DNA from: CADEED01 sp043747875
Lineage (GTDB): Bacteria; Pseudomonadota; Gammaproteobacteria; Steroidobacterales; Steroidobacteraceae
Direction of reading: 5' to 3'
Length of the DNA: 64,000 nucleotides
NCBI GenBank assembly: GCA_043747875.1
Contig: JAYTOI010000009.1
Coordinates: 123,753-187,752 of the forward strand
Both the position numbers and the translations under genes were made by a program. Below, piece after piece: positions 45,559-53,569 of this stretch (the first letter of the stretch is position 1; every line of letters begins with the position of its first letter). The notes below the pieces were generated by a model that saw nothing but the letters and a program-made list of their open reading frames with translations, searched no databases and was not told the DNA's origin.

Positions 45559-46467
45559 TCACGGGCGCTTGCGGTAGTAGTCCGGATAATCGGGTGTCAA
45601 ACCCTTGAATCGCCGGTGAATCCACAGGTACTGGTCCGGGACCCGCCGTACCTCGGCCTCGATCACGCGGTTGAACCGTTCCGTGTCGGCGATGGGATCG
45701 TCAGTAGGAAAATTCTCGAGCGGCGGGTGGATGGTGCCACGATAGGAGCCACCGGGCAGGCGCTCGAAGAAGTAAGGCAAAACCAGGGCCTTCGTCATGC
45801 CGGCGATGCGCGACGTCGCGACGTTGGTCGCCGCCGGGATGCCGAACAGCGGCACCATCTGCGCGCCCTTGTTGCGAAAGCTCTGATCGGGTGCGTACCA
45901 GACCACCTCGCCGTCCCGCAGCGCCTTGATCAGAGTACGTACGTCGTCGCGCGGTATGGCACGGCGGGTCTGTACCGCCCGGCGCGAGTGTACGAACGCG
46001 CCGATGAGTTCGTTCTTGGTGGGGCGGTACATGATGTTGAGTGGCATGCGCGCCGCGAGCGCGCGGCAGCCGATCTCGATGGTGTTGAAGTGCGCGGACA
46101 ACAGCAGCACGCCGCGGCCGGTAGCCCGCGCCGCCTCGAGGTGCTCGAGCCCATCCATGAGGGTGAGGTGGCGGATGCGCTCGTTCGACGACCACCAGCT
46201 GATGGCGGTCTCGAACAATGCGACGCCGAGCCCCGCAAAATGTTCCTCGAGGATGCGCGCGCGCGCCGCCGCGTCGAGCTCGGGCAGCGCGAGCTCGAGG
46301 TTGCGCGTCGCGATGCGCTTGAACGGCGTGGGGAGCCGGTACACGAGCCAGCCCAGGCCGCGTCCGAGTAGATAGAGCAGGCCGTGCGGCAGGGGCTCGA
46401 ACACGCGCAGGATGGCGAGGCCGATCCAGGTGGGCCAGTACTTCGGATGGAAAAAGTGGGCTTTCAC
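45559..46467 (-). CDS. LpxL/HtrB-type lipid A acyltransferase
   Basis: 302 residues. One N-terminal helix (YWPTWIGLAILRVFEPLPHG), then RIATRNLELALPELDAAARA, the catalytic HX4E of AHFNTIEIG and MYRPTKNELIG, followed by VVWYAPDQSFRNKGAQMVPL, as in LpxL/LpxM. These inner-membrane enzymes add secondary acyl chains to lipid A. A GTG at 46467 gives the family's usual HPKYWPTW head; an upstream GTG would add an unlike extension. LpxL and LpxM cannot be told apart here. No lpx operon is adjacent. Confidence 0.85.
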   Translation of the reverse strand: MKAHFFHPKYWPTWIGLAILRVFEPLPHGLLYLLGRGLGWLVYRLPTPFKRIATRNLELALPELDAAARARILEEHFAGLGVALFETAISWWSSNERIRHLTLMDGLEHLEAARATGRGVLLLSAHFNTIEIGCRALAARMPLNIMYRPTKNELIGAFVHSRRAVQTRRAIPRDDVRTLIKALRDGEVVWYAPDQSFRNKGAQMVPLFGIPAATNVATSRIAGMTKALVLPYFFERLPGGSYRGTIHPPLENFPTDDPIADTERFNRVIEAEVRRVPDQYLWIHRRFKGLTPDYPDYYRKRP

Positions 46468-46591
46468 TGGCTGCCGATGATAACGGGGCGATTCCGCGCG
46501 TGCCGTGAGATTAGAATGCAGGGCAGAGCGCACGCGGTGGAATGCGCCCGTGCGCGGCTCCAGTCCATCTTCGCAGTGGTGAAGTGCGCGC

Positions 46592-46951
46592 CTATTTCTT
46601 GTTGCGCTTGTAAAGCAGTTTGCTGCCGTGGCGCACGGTCAGGATCGTGCGACCGTCGTCCGAGTAGATCGACACTTCGCTGCCGTCGGGCAAACACCAG
46701 ATGATGCGCGACGGGCGCGCTCCCGCGGAGGCGTCCGGCGGACCGACCTTTTCCATCACCACCGGTATCGTCGTGTCGTCGCCGATGAATGCGAACGCGC
46801 CGATGTCCGCCGGGCGTGGCGCCCCCTCGGGGACGGCCAGCTCGACGAATGACGGATCGCGCGAATGGTCCTTGCAGGCGCCGTGCGCGAGGCCGGCCGA
46901 GAAGGCGAGCGCGGCCAGCAATGCGGTCAGTAGATAGGCGCGCATGTTCAT
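46592..46951 (-). CDS. Small exported protein of unknown function
   Basis: 119 residues with a signal peptide ending AHGAC. The mature part has two Cys and strands such as SRIIWCLPDGSEVSIYSDDG and TILTVRHGSKLLYKRNKK, suggesting a small beta-rich periplasmic domain. The family is not recognised. ATG overlaps the stop of the aldose epimerase gene by four bases, so the two are co-translated. Confidence 0.72.
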   Translation of the reverse strand: MNMRAYLLTALLAALAFSAGLAHGACKDHSRDPSFVELAVPEGAPRPADIGAFAFIGDDTTIPVVMEKVGPPDASAGARPSRIIWCLPDGSEVSIYSDDGRTILTVRHGSKLLYKRNKK

Positions 46952-48066
46952 GCCTCGAAGCGGTAACTAATGTACGCCTGGTACGGCTCGCCGGGCATGA
47001 GTATGCTGCTCGGGAAGTTGGCGTGATTCGGGGCATCGGGGAAATTCTCGGGCTCGAGGCACACGGCGTGCAGTCCGGGGTAGGCAGTGCGCAAGTGGTA
47101 GGCGCCGTACACCTGCAGGCCCGGCATGCTGGTGGTCAGGCTCATGCGCACGCCGCTGGCTGGCGAATACAACTGAGCGGCAGGCTGCGCGCCCTTGTCG
47201 AGCGCCCAGCAGTGATCCCAGCCGCCGGTGAGTGCGAGCTGCGGATGCACCGACGGCGGCGGCACGTGCAGCGCCTTCGCCTTGCGGAAGTCGAACGGCG
47301 TGCCGGCGACGCGCGCGATCTCGCCGGTCGGTACGCGCGCGTCGTTCACGGGTAGATAGCGGCCGGCTGCCATGCGCAGCGTCTGCTCCTCGATGGGCCG
47401 GTGCGGATCGCCCGACAGGTTGAAGTACGGATGCCACGTGAAGCTGACCGGTGTCGGCGCGTCGGCGCGCGCTTCGAACGCGAGCGTCAGCGTGTTCTCG
47501 ACGATGCTGATGAGCGCGGTGATGTCGAGATTGCCGGGGAAGCCGTTGGCGCCGGCCGGTGAGAAGTGCGCGAGTTTGAGTCGGCTTCCGGTGGCGGCGT
47601 CGACTACGCGCCAGACGAATTTGCCGAATCCGGCGGAGCCGCCGTGCAGCGTGTTCGGGCCGTTGTTCGCAGTGAGCTCGTGTTTCTTGCCGTCGAGCAC
47701 GAATGACGCGCCGGCAATGCGGTTGCAGTAACGCCCGACCAACTGGCCGAGGTAGGACGTGTCCTGCAAATATGCCGGCAGATCGTCCAGCGTCAGGACC
47801 AGCGGGATGCGCTCGCCTTTCACCGGCAGCGTGAGACTGCGCAAGGTGCCGCCGAGCGTCAGTATCTCGGCCTGAAGGCCGTTCGGCCCGCCGAGCGTGA
47901 ACGCGTCCACCGGGCTGCCGTCCGCCAAGCGGCCGAAGGGGCGCGGATTGGGGTCCGCGAAGTTCATCGCGCTGCCGGCGCCCGCTTCGGCGGGCGCGTC
48001 TCGACCCGAGGCTGCGAGAGGCAGTAGCGCAACGGCAAAGCTGCGACGACGATCCTGGTCCACCAT
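46948..48066 (-). CDS. galM: Aldose 1-epimerase (mutarotase)
   Basis: 372 residues. Conserved GRYCNRIAGASFVLDGKKHE, LTANNGPNTLHGGSAGFGKF (catalytic His region), FTWHPYFNLSGD, and CLEPENFPDAPNHANFPSSI with the catalytic Glu. It interconverts alpha and beta sugars. The start at 48066 has GGGAG upstream and adds a leader-like MVDQDRRRSFAVALLPLAAS; a second ATG at 47967 would omit it, so export is possible but not certain. The first 100 bases overlap the frame of a permease relic. Confidence 0.88.
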   Translation of the reverse strand: MVDQDRRRSFAVALLPLAASGRDAPAEAGAGSAMNFADPNPRPFGRLADGSPVDAFTLGGPNGLQAEILTLGGTLRSLTLPVKGERIPLVLTLDDLPAYLQDTSYLGQLVGRYCNRIAGASFVLDGKKHELTANNGPNTLHGGSAGFGKFVWRVVDAATGSRLKLAHFSPAGANGFPGNLDITALISIVENTLTLAFEARADAPTPVSFTWHPYFNLSGDPHRPIEEQTLRMAAGRYLPVNDARVPTGEIARVAGTPFDFRKAKALHVPPPSVHPQLALTGGWDHCWALDKGAQPAAQLYSPASGVRMSLTTSMPGLQVYGAYHLRTAYPGLHAVCLEPENFPDAPNHANFPSSILMPGEPYQAYISYRFEA

Positions 48067-48179
48067 GAGCTCAAACTCCCGGCGAATGCGATTTGTCCCT
48101 GGATGATGCCGAGAATCGACACGCCGAACAATGCCGTCGAGCCGCTCAGTAGATAGAGATCGCGCCCGGAGCGTTTCAC
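47964..48179 (-). pseudogene. Relic of a YjfF-type sugar ABC transporter permease (C-terminus only)
   Basis: A 71-codon frame just downstream of the YtfQ-like gene. Its translated part FGVSILGIIQGQIAFAGSLS then SSWWTRIVV matches the last membrane segment of YjfF-family sugar permeases, where a GTLSSWWTKIVIG-like sequence precedes the end. The rest of the permease, its partner permease and the ATPase, normally between the binding protein and this point, are absent. The frame overlaps the galM start. This is read as the scar of an internal deletion. Confidence 0.6.
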
Positions 48180-48183
48180 TGGG

Positions 48184-49161
48184 TCAGTATTTACGGTTCT
48201 GAATGAGCTGTCGCGCCGTTTCCGCGGTAAACACGGCCTCTTCGACGAGCATGCGCTTCGGAATCGGATGGCCAGCCATGACTTCGGTCACCGCCGTCAT
48301 GAGCTGCGGGCCGAGCAGCGGATTGCATTCGATGGTCGCGTTGAGCGTGCCGGCGATCAACGCTTCGAACGCGCTGCGCACGGCGTCGATCGACACGATG
48401 TAGATGTCGCTGCCGGGCTTCAATCCCCGGTTTTCGAGTGCTTCGATCGCGCCCAGTGCCATGTCGTCGTTGTGCGCGTAGACGGCATGGATGGGGCGCT
48501 TCTCGACCTCGAGAATCTCCATCATCACTTCCTTGCCTTTCGGGCGGATGAAATCCGCGTCGCGCGAGTGGATGATCTTGAAGCGCGGCTCGGTGGCGAT
48601 GATTTCTTCGAAGCCCTTCTTGCGGCTGATGGCGGGTGCCGCGCCCACCGTGCCCTCGAGCTGGATGATGTTCACCCCGCCCGGGGCGTTCTGGTAACGC
48701 TCCAGGACCAGGCGCGCGGCCTTGCGGCCTTCCTCGGCGAAGTCGGAGCCGATGAACCCGGCATACAGGCTCGAATCCGTCGCGACCGCGCGGTCAGCGA
48801 GGATGACGGGGATCTTCGCCGCCTGCGCTTCGCGCAGCACCTCGTCCCAGCCGGTTTCCACCACGGGCGAGAACGCGATGATGTCCACCCTCTGCGCGAT
48901 GAACTGGCGGATCGCCGCGATCTGTTCCTGCTGATGCTGGTGCGCGTCGGCGAAGCGCAGGTCGATGTTGCTGGTGGCGGCGGCCGACTTGATCGACTCG
49001 GTGTTCGCCTTGCGCCACTCGTTCGCTTCGCCGATCTGGCTGAAGCCGAGCACGATGCGGTGGTCTTCGGGCGGCGCTTTGGTGCAGCCGGCGAGGCCGG
49101 CCGCCAGGCAGACAGCTATTGCCACGACGGCGAGGGTGAGCGCCCGACGTCCGAGTGTCAT
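48184..49161 (-). CDS. ytfQ: YtfQ-like sugar ABC transporter substrate-binding lipoprotein
   Basis: 325 residues. Lipoprotein signal ending GLAGC, then VLGFSQIGEANEWRKANTES, FSPVVETGWDEVLREAQAAK, GTVGAAPAISRKKGFEEIIA and VYAHNDDMALGAIEALEN, which follow E. coli YtfQ (galactofuranose binding) closely. It would deliver a sugar to an ABC transporter, but no ATPase or intact permease is present here. ATG at 49161 is chosen because AAGGAG lies six bases upstream. It follows the AraD1-type gene by 25 bases. Confidence 0.9.
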   Translation of the reverse strand: MTLGRRALTLAVVAIAVCLAAGLAGCTKAPPEDHRIVLGFSQIGEANEWRKANTESIKSAAATSNIDLRFADAHQHQQEQIAAIRQFIAQRVDIIAFSPVVETGWDEVLREAQAAKIPVILADRAVATDSSLYAGFIGSDFAEEGRKAARLVLERYQNAPGGVNIIQLEGTVGAAPAISRKKGFEEIIATEPRFKIIHSRDADFIRPKGKEVMMEILEVEKRPIHAVYAHNDDMALGAIEALENRGLKPGSDIYIVSIDAVRSAFEALIAGTLNATIECNPLLGPQLMTAVTEVMAGHPIPKRMLVEEAVFTAETARQLIQNRKY

Positions 49162-49186
49162 CGTCAACTCCTTTTGGCAACGCAGC

Positions 49187-50179
49187 CTAGAGGGTAGCGG
49201 TTTCGTGCAGCGTGTGGCCGGCGGGTTCGATGACGAGCGGGTTTACCAGGGTGGCACCGAGCGGCGGCAGATCGATTTCGAACACGTCGCCGGCCTGCAT
49301 CTTGATGTCGTCCACGAAGCTCACCGTCGCCGTGCCGAAGAAGTGCAGGTGCACGTCGCCGGGCACGCGGTGCTGCTGGTACTTGAAGTGGTGGTACTCG
49401 AGGTTGGCGATGGTATGGCACATGTTCGCCTCGCCGGTGAGGAAGGCCTTCTGCCACAACACCTGGGCGCCGCGGCGGATGCGGCTGGTGCCCTCGAGAT
49501 GCGCGGGTAGTTTGCCGGTGTTGAGCATGGGCCCGACGCCGCAGGCGCGTAGCTTGGAGTGCGCCAGCAGTAGATAGTTTCGCCGCTCGGTGACGTGGTC
49601 GGAGAACTCGTTGCCGATCGCGAAGCCGAGGCGGTGCGGCCGGCCGTCGGCGTCGATGACGTACAGGCCGACGATCTCGGGCTCTTCGCCATGGTCCTCG
49701 GCGAAATCGGGTGAACGCAGCGGCTGGCCGCAGGCGACGACGTTGCGGCCGCTGCCCTTGTAGAACCACTCGGGCTGCGCGCCGGGCCTGGCGCCGACGG
49801 GCTTGCCGCCTTCGACGCCCGCCTTGAACATCTTCATGGAATCGGTGAGCTCGGCCGTCCCCGACAACTTCTGGTGCATCGAGTCGCGCGCCGCGGCGCT
49901 GCCGAGATGCGTGAGTCCGGTGCCGGAGACCAGGCAATGCGCCGGATCGGGATGCGTGAGCGGCGGCAGCAGGCGTCCGTCACGCAGCAGCTCCGCGTAG
50001 TTGATAGGCGCGTCGAGCGACTCGCCGGCGACGAAGTGCTCGAGCGTGCGGCGCTCGTCGATGGCCTGGCGCGCGAGCTGATACATGGTTTCGAAGCGCG
50101 TGAGCGGCATGATGGCGCCGTTGGCATGGGCGAGCGCGACGCGCACCTGCCCCTGGTCGAGGAACTGCAGCAGCTTCAC
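49187..50179 (-). CDS. AraD1/GguC-type fumarylacetoacetate-hydrolase-fold protein
   Basis: 330 residues. Typical stretches: LLQFLDQGQVRVALAHANGA, LVSGTGLTHLGSAAARDSMH, EPEIVGLYVIDADGRPHRLG, FAIGNEFSDHVTERRNYLLL and PGDVHLHFFGTATVSF. AraD1-type proteins act on 2-keto-3-deoxy sugar acids in oxidative pentose pathways, probably as dehydratases, though assignments vary. The GTG at 50179 overlaps the SDR stop by four bases (GTGA), which decides the start. Neighbours (SDR, IlvD-type dehydratase) support a sugar-acid role. Confidence 0.87.
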   Translation of the reverse strand: MKLLQFLDQGQVRVALAHANGAIMPLTRFETMYQLARQAIDERRTLEHFVAGESLDAPINYAELLRDGRLLPPLTHPDPAHCLVSGTGLTHLGSAAARDSMHQKLSGTAELTDSMKMFKAGVEGGKPVGARPGAQPEWFYKGSGRNVVACGQPLRSPDFAEDHGEEPEIVGLYVIDADGRPHRLGFAIGNEFSDHVTERRNYLLLAHSKLRACGVGPMLNTGKLPAHLEGTSRIRRGAQVLWQKAFLTGEANMCHTIANLEYHHFKYQQHRVPGDVHLHFFGTATVSFVDDIKMQAGDVFEIDLPPLGATLVNPLVIEPAGHTLHETATL

Positions 50180-50976
50180 AACCACCCCGCGTCGACGATG
50201 AATTCCTGCGCCGAGCAGGCGCGCCCATCATCCGATGCCAGGAACAGCGCCATCGGCGCGATGTCTTCGGGCCGCACCTTGTCGGGCAATACCTGGTTGC
50301 GCTGGATCTCGAGCTCGCCTTCGGGCGTGAGCCACTTCTGGATCTGCTTTTCGGTCATCACCCAGCCCGGCGTCAGCACGTTGACGCGGATGCGATGCTC
50401 GCCGAGCTCGGCGGCGAGTCCGCGCGTGAGGCCGATGACCGACGATTTCGCCGTCGTATACACCGGGAAGTTGCGCCCCTTCGCGCCATAGGAGTTGGAA
50501 CCGAAGTTGATGATGGAGCCGCCACCCATCTTCTTCATGCCGGGCACGACTGCCTGGATGGCGAAAAACGCGGGACGCTGATTCACCGCGATGCGCGCGT
50601 CGTAGTAGTCGGGCGTCACGTCCATGAAGGCATGACGATCGTCGCTCGCGACGTTATTGATGAGTACGTGGAAGTCGCCCACCGCTTTCGCGGCATCCCG
50701 GATGGCGCCCTGTAGCGCCGGGATGTCCGTGACGTCGACATTGCGATACCAGGGATGGGGGAGGCCGGCCGCGTCGAGCTTCTCCACCAACGCCTCGGAG
50801 GCGTCCTGCGCGGTGTCGACGAAGGCGACGAGGCAGCCCTGCCGCGCAAAGGCGTCCGTGAGGCAGCCGCCGATGCCCGATCCGCCCCCGGTGATGAACA
50901 CACTGCGGCCGCGCAGGGAAGGGTAGCTGGCGCCGCCCTTGAGGGCGGTGGCGGAATCTCTGCGATCGACGGGCAT
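50176..50976 (-). CDS. Short-chain dehydrogenase, probable sugar dehydrogenase
   Basis: 266 residues. Cofactor motif SVFITGGGSGIGGCLTDAFA, an Asp (FVDTAQ) that favours NAD, NNVASDD, active-site Ser with YTTAK, and VNVLTPGWVMTEKQIQKWLT. In this setting, next to AraD1 and a sugar-acid dehydratase, it likely oxidises an aldose to its lactone. First gene of the minus-strand sugar unit, divergent from the dehydratase. Confidence 0.9.
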   Translation of the reverse strand: MPVDRRDSATALKGGASYPSLRGRSVFITGGGSGIGGCLTDAFARQGCLVAFVDTAQDASEALVEKLDAAGLPHPWYRNVDVTDIPALQGAIRDAAKAVGDFHVLINNVASDDRHAFMDVTPDYYDARIAVNQRPAFFAIQAVVPGMKKMGGGSIINFGSNSYGAKGRNFPVYTTAKSSVIGLTRGLAAELGEHRIRVNVLTPGWVMTEKQIQKWLTPEGELEIQRNQVLPDKVRPEDIAPMALFLASDDGRACSAQEFIVDAGWL

Positions 50977-51062
50977 GAACGGCGACTCTATAAAGTGTGG
51001 GAATTGTTAAAAACGGTTGCAGTATAGTGCGCCCCTTCCCAACACGGCGAGACACGCCCTCG
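50977..51062. promoter_or_regulatory. Divergent promoter region of the sugar-acid genes
   Basis: An 86-base A/T-rich gap between the two start codons. TATAGT (51023-51028) is a candidate -10 for the dehydratase gene, and CTTTATAGA on the minus strand (centred near 50993) for the SDR. A shared regulator site would be expected, but I see no clear dyad. Confidence 0.4.
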
Positions 51063-52778
51063 ATGACGAAAAAGCGGCTGCGCAGTCAGGACTGGTTCGG
51101 CAAGCAGGACAAGGATGGCTTCATCCACCGCAGCTGGCTCAAGAATCAGGGCTATCCGGACGACTTGTTCGATGGGCGGCCTGTAATCGGCATCTGCAAC
51201 ACCTGGAGCGAGCTCACTCCCTGCAACGGCCACTTCCGCGAAATCGCGGAGTTCGTGAAGCGCGGCGTGTACGAAGCCGGCGGATTCCCGCTGGAGTTTC
51301 CCGTGATGTCGCTCGGCGAGACGCAGTTGAAGCCCACCGCGATGCTGTTTCGCAATCTCGCGGCGATGGACGTCGAGGAGTCCATCCGCGGCAATCCGAT
51401 GGACGGCGTCGTGCTGCTGATGGGCTGCGACAAGACCACACCTTCATTGTTGATGGGTGCGGCGAGCTGCGACCTGCCCACCATCGGCATCTCCGGCGGC
51501 CCGATGCTCACCGGCCACTTCCGCGGCAAACAAATCGGCTCGGGCACCGGTGTGTGGCAGATGTCCGAGGACGTGCGCGCCGGGAAGATGTCGCAGGAGG
51601 AATTCACCGCCGCCGAGTCGTGCATGCATCGCTCGAAGGGGCACTGCATGACCATGGGCACGGCGTCGACGATGGCGAGCATGGTCGAGGCGCTCGGCGT
51701 CTCGCTACCCGGCAACGCGGCGATTCCTGCCGTGGATTCGAGGCGCTACCGGCTGGCACAGCTCTCCGGCCGGCGCATCGTCGAGATGGTGCGCGAAGAC
51801 CTGGTGCTGTCGAAGATCCTCACGCGCCCGGCGTTCGAGAACGCCATCAAGGCGAATGCGGCCATCGGCGGCTCCACCAACTCCGTCGTGCACTTGTTGG
51901 CCATCGCGGGGCGCATCGGCGTGAAGCTCGCGCTCGAGGACTGGGACAAGCTCGGCTCGCAGCTGCCTTGCCTGGTGAACCTGCAGCCCTCGGGTCAGTA
52001 CCTCATGGAAGATTTTTACTACGCGGGCGGCTTGCCGGCCGTGCTGCGCGAAATCGAGCAGGTGCTGAACAAGGATGCGCTGACGGCAAACGGCAAGACG
52101 ATGGGCGAGAACATCGCGAAGGCCGAGTGCTGGAATCGCGACGTCATCAAGTCATTCGACGATCCGTTCAAGGCGCACGCGGGCATCGCGATCCTGCGCG
52201 GCAATCTCGCGCCCGACGGTGCGGTCATCAAGCCCTCGGCGGCGACACCCAAACTACTCACGCATCGCGGCAGGGCGGTGGTGTTCGAGACCATCGAAGA
52301 GTTTAAATCTCGTATCGACGATCCGGATCTCGACATCGACGAGAACAGCATCATGGTGCTCAAGGGCTGCGGCCCGAAGGGCTATCCCGGCATGGCCGAG
52401 GTCGGCAACATGGCGTTGCCGCCGAAGGTCCTGAAGAAAGGCATCACCGACATGGTGCGCATATCCGATGCGCGCATGAGCGGCACGGCGTACGGCACCG
52501 TGGTGCTGCACGTGGCGCCGGAGTCCGCGGCCGGTGGGCCACTGGCGCTGGTGAAGACCGGCGACATCATCGAGCTCGACGTGCCCGCGCGCAAACTGCA
52601 TCTCGATGTCAGCGACGCGGAGCTGGCCAGGCGGCGCGCGGCGTGGAAAGCACCCGAACCGCCGAAGCGCGGTTACTACAAGCTGTACGTCGAACACGTG
52701 CAACAGGCCGACAAGGGCGCGGATCTGGATTTTCTCGTCGGCGGCAGCGGCACGACCGTTACCCGCGACTCGCACTAG
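51063..52778 (+). CDS. IlvD/Edd-family sugar-acid dehydratase (arabonate/xylonate type)
   Basis: 571 residues. Iron-sulphur and active-site motifs: GICNTWSELTPCNGHFREIA, LMGCDKTTPSLLMGAASCD, HRSKGHCMTMGTASTMASM, AAIGGSTNSVVHLLAIAGRI and KGCGPKGYPGMAEVGN. The WSELTPCN and QDWFGKQDKDGFIHRSWLKN stretches mark the pentonate dehydratases, not IlvD itself. It would remove water from L-arabonate, D-xylonate or a similar acid to a 2-keto-3-deoxy acid. It diverges from the SDR and AraD1 genes, which likely act before and after it. Confidence 0.92.
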   Translation: MTKKRLRSQDWFGKQDKDGFIHRSWLKNQGYPDDLFDGRPVIGICNTWSELTPCNGHFREIAEFVKRGVYEAGGFPLEFPVMSLGETQLKPTAMLFRNLAAMDVEESIRGNPMDGVVLLMGCDKTTPSLLMGAASCDLPTIGISGGPMLTGHFRGKQIGSGTGVWQMSEDVRAGKMSQEEFTAAESCMHRSKGHCMTMGTASTMASMVEALGVSLPGNAAIPAVDSRRYRLAQLSGRRIVEMVREDLVLSKILTRPAFENAIKANAAIGGSTNSVVHLLAIAGRIGVKLALEDWDKLGSQLPCLVNLQPSGQYLMEDFYYAGGLPAVLREIEQVLNKDALTANGKTMGENIAKAECWNRDVIKSFDDPFKAHAGIAILRGNLAPDGAVIKPSAATPKLLTHRGRAVVFETIEEFKSRIDDPDLDIDENSIMVLKGCGPKGYPGMAEVGNMALPPKVLKKGITDMVRISDARMSGTAYGTVVLHVAPESAAGGPLALVKTGDIIELDVPARKLHLDVSDAELARRRAAWKAPEPPKRGYYKLYVEHVQQADKGADLDFLVGGSGTTVTRDSH

Positions 52779-53199
52779 CGCTACCGGGACGGGGCTGGCG
52801 GGGCTGGCGCACCGCCCGAGGGCGTCGGCGCAAAGATCCTTGGACAATGTCGGACGCGGCTGATGTCCGTTGCCGGTGATTCGTCCTTATTTGCCCGCCG
52901 TTTTCTCGATTACTCGCAACGATGCGCGACCCTATGTTGGGCAGGCGATGTTCGCCCGTCGCTACGAAGACGACGGGTGTCAGTTCGTCGAGGGCGCTGT
53001 CAGGCAGCCGCGCGCACTTTCCACCCGTTCGTAAGCGCGGAAGTCCTTATGCCGGTGCGGCCCATTCCAGCGGAATGGCCCGCCAATCGGTCAGCAACGC
53101 GACGAGGCGACGGGCGAATACCGCGTGGCGATGGGAATTTCGGCGAGCCGAGCTTGTCGATATCGCAACCGGCGAAGATACTCGTCCGCGGAGGCTCTC
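52779..53199. other. Long leader region upstream of the zinc-type operon, no gene recognised
   Basis: About 420 bases. Short frames lack codon bias and family resemblance. The tract from about 52870 to 53195 could be a structured 5' leader, since it precedes the zinc-type operon, but I find no match to a known riboswitch or a Zur-type palindrome. Confidence 0.4.
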
Positions 53200-53505
53200 C
53201 TGATCCGCCGTAACCGCAACCTGTTAGTGCAACTGCTGTCTGTGGCGTTTTTCTGCGCTCAGTTCGGCATGCTGGCACATGCCAGCATGCATCTGAAGGC
53301 GGATCCGCACGGCGCGCCGGCGACGCAACTGTGCGGCGAGTGCCTCACGTCCGCGTCGTTGCACAACATGGTGGGCGGTGCGTCCACCGCGCTGTTCGGC
53401 ATCCACATTACTCGCGGCCACACGTTCGAAGCGGACGCAGTCGATTCCACTCCCTCCCGCGCCTTCACGGCGTTCCGCTCGCGAGCACCACCCGTTCTCC
53501 TCTGA
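53200..53505 (+). CDS. Small exported protein of the zinc-type uptake operon, probable CTG start
   Basis: 101 residues. A signal peptide (n-region RRNRN; core LLVQLLSVAFFCAQFGMLAH) leads to a short mature part with HASMHLKADPHGAPATQLCG and ECLTS (CxxC and several His), ending AFTAFRSRAPPVLL. Comparable small proteins accompany metal-uptake genes. GGAGG at 53190-53194 lies five bases before a CTG that gives exactly this signal peptide. The alternatives are an ATG at 53131, adding a non-signal-like head, and a GTG at 53227, removing the basic n-region. An 11-base perfect inverted repeat lies at 53267-53290. Confidence 0.6.
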   Translation: MIRRNRNLLVQLLSVAFFCAQFGMLAHASMHLKADPHGAPATQLCGECLTSASLHNMVGGASTALFGIHITRGHTFEADAVDSTPSRAFTAFRSRAPPVLL

Positions 53506-53569
53506 CGCATCCGATGGCACGCCGACGGTGATCCGTTCGCGTGTTAGTTAGCCTCAGAGGAGAATATTC

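Noticed and set aside
52860..53190. Possible cobalamin riboswitch in the leader of the zinc-type operon
   Set aside because: A GCAGGC-like patch was noted, but the B12 box and the required stems could not be matched.
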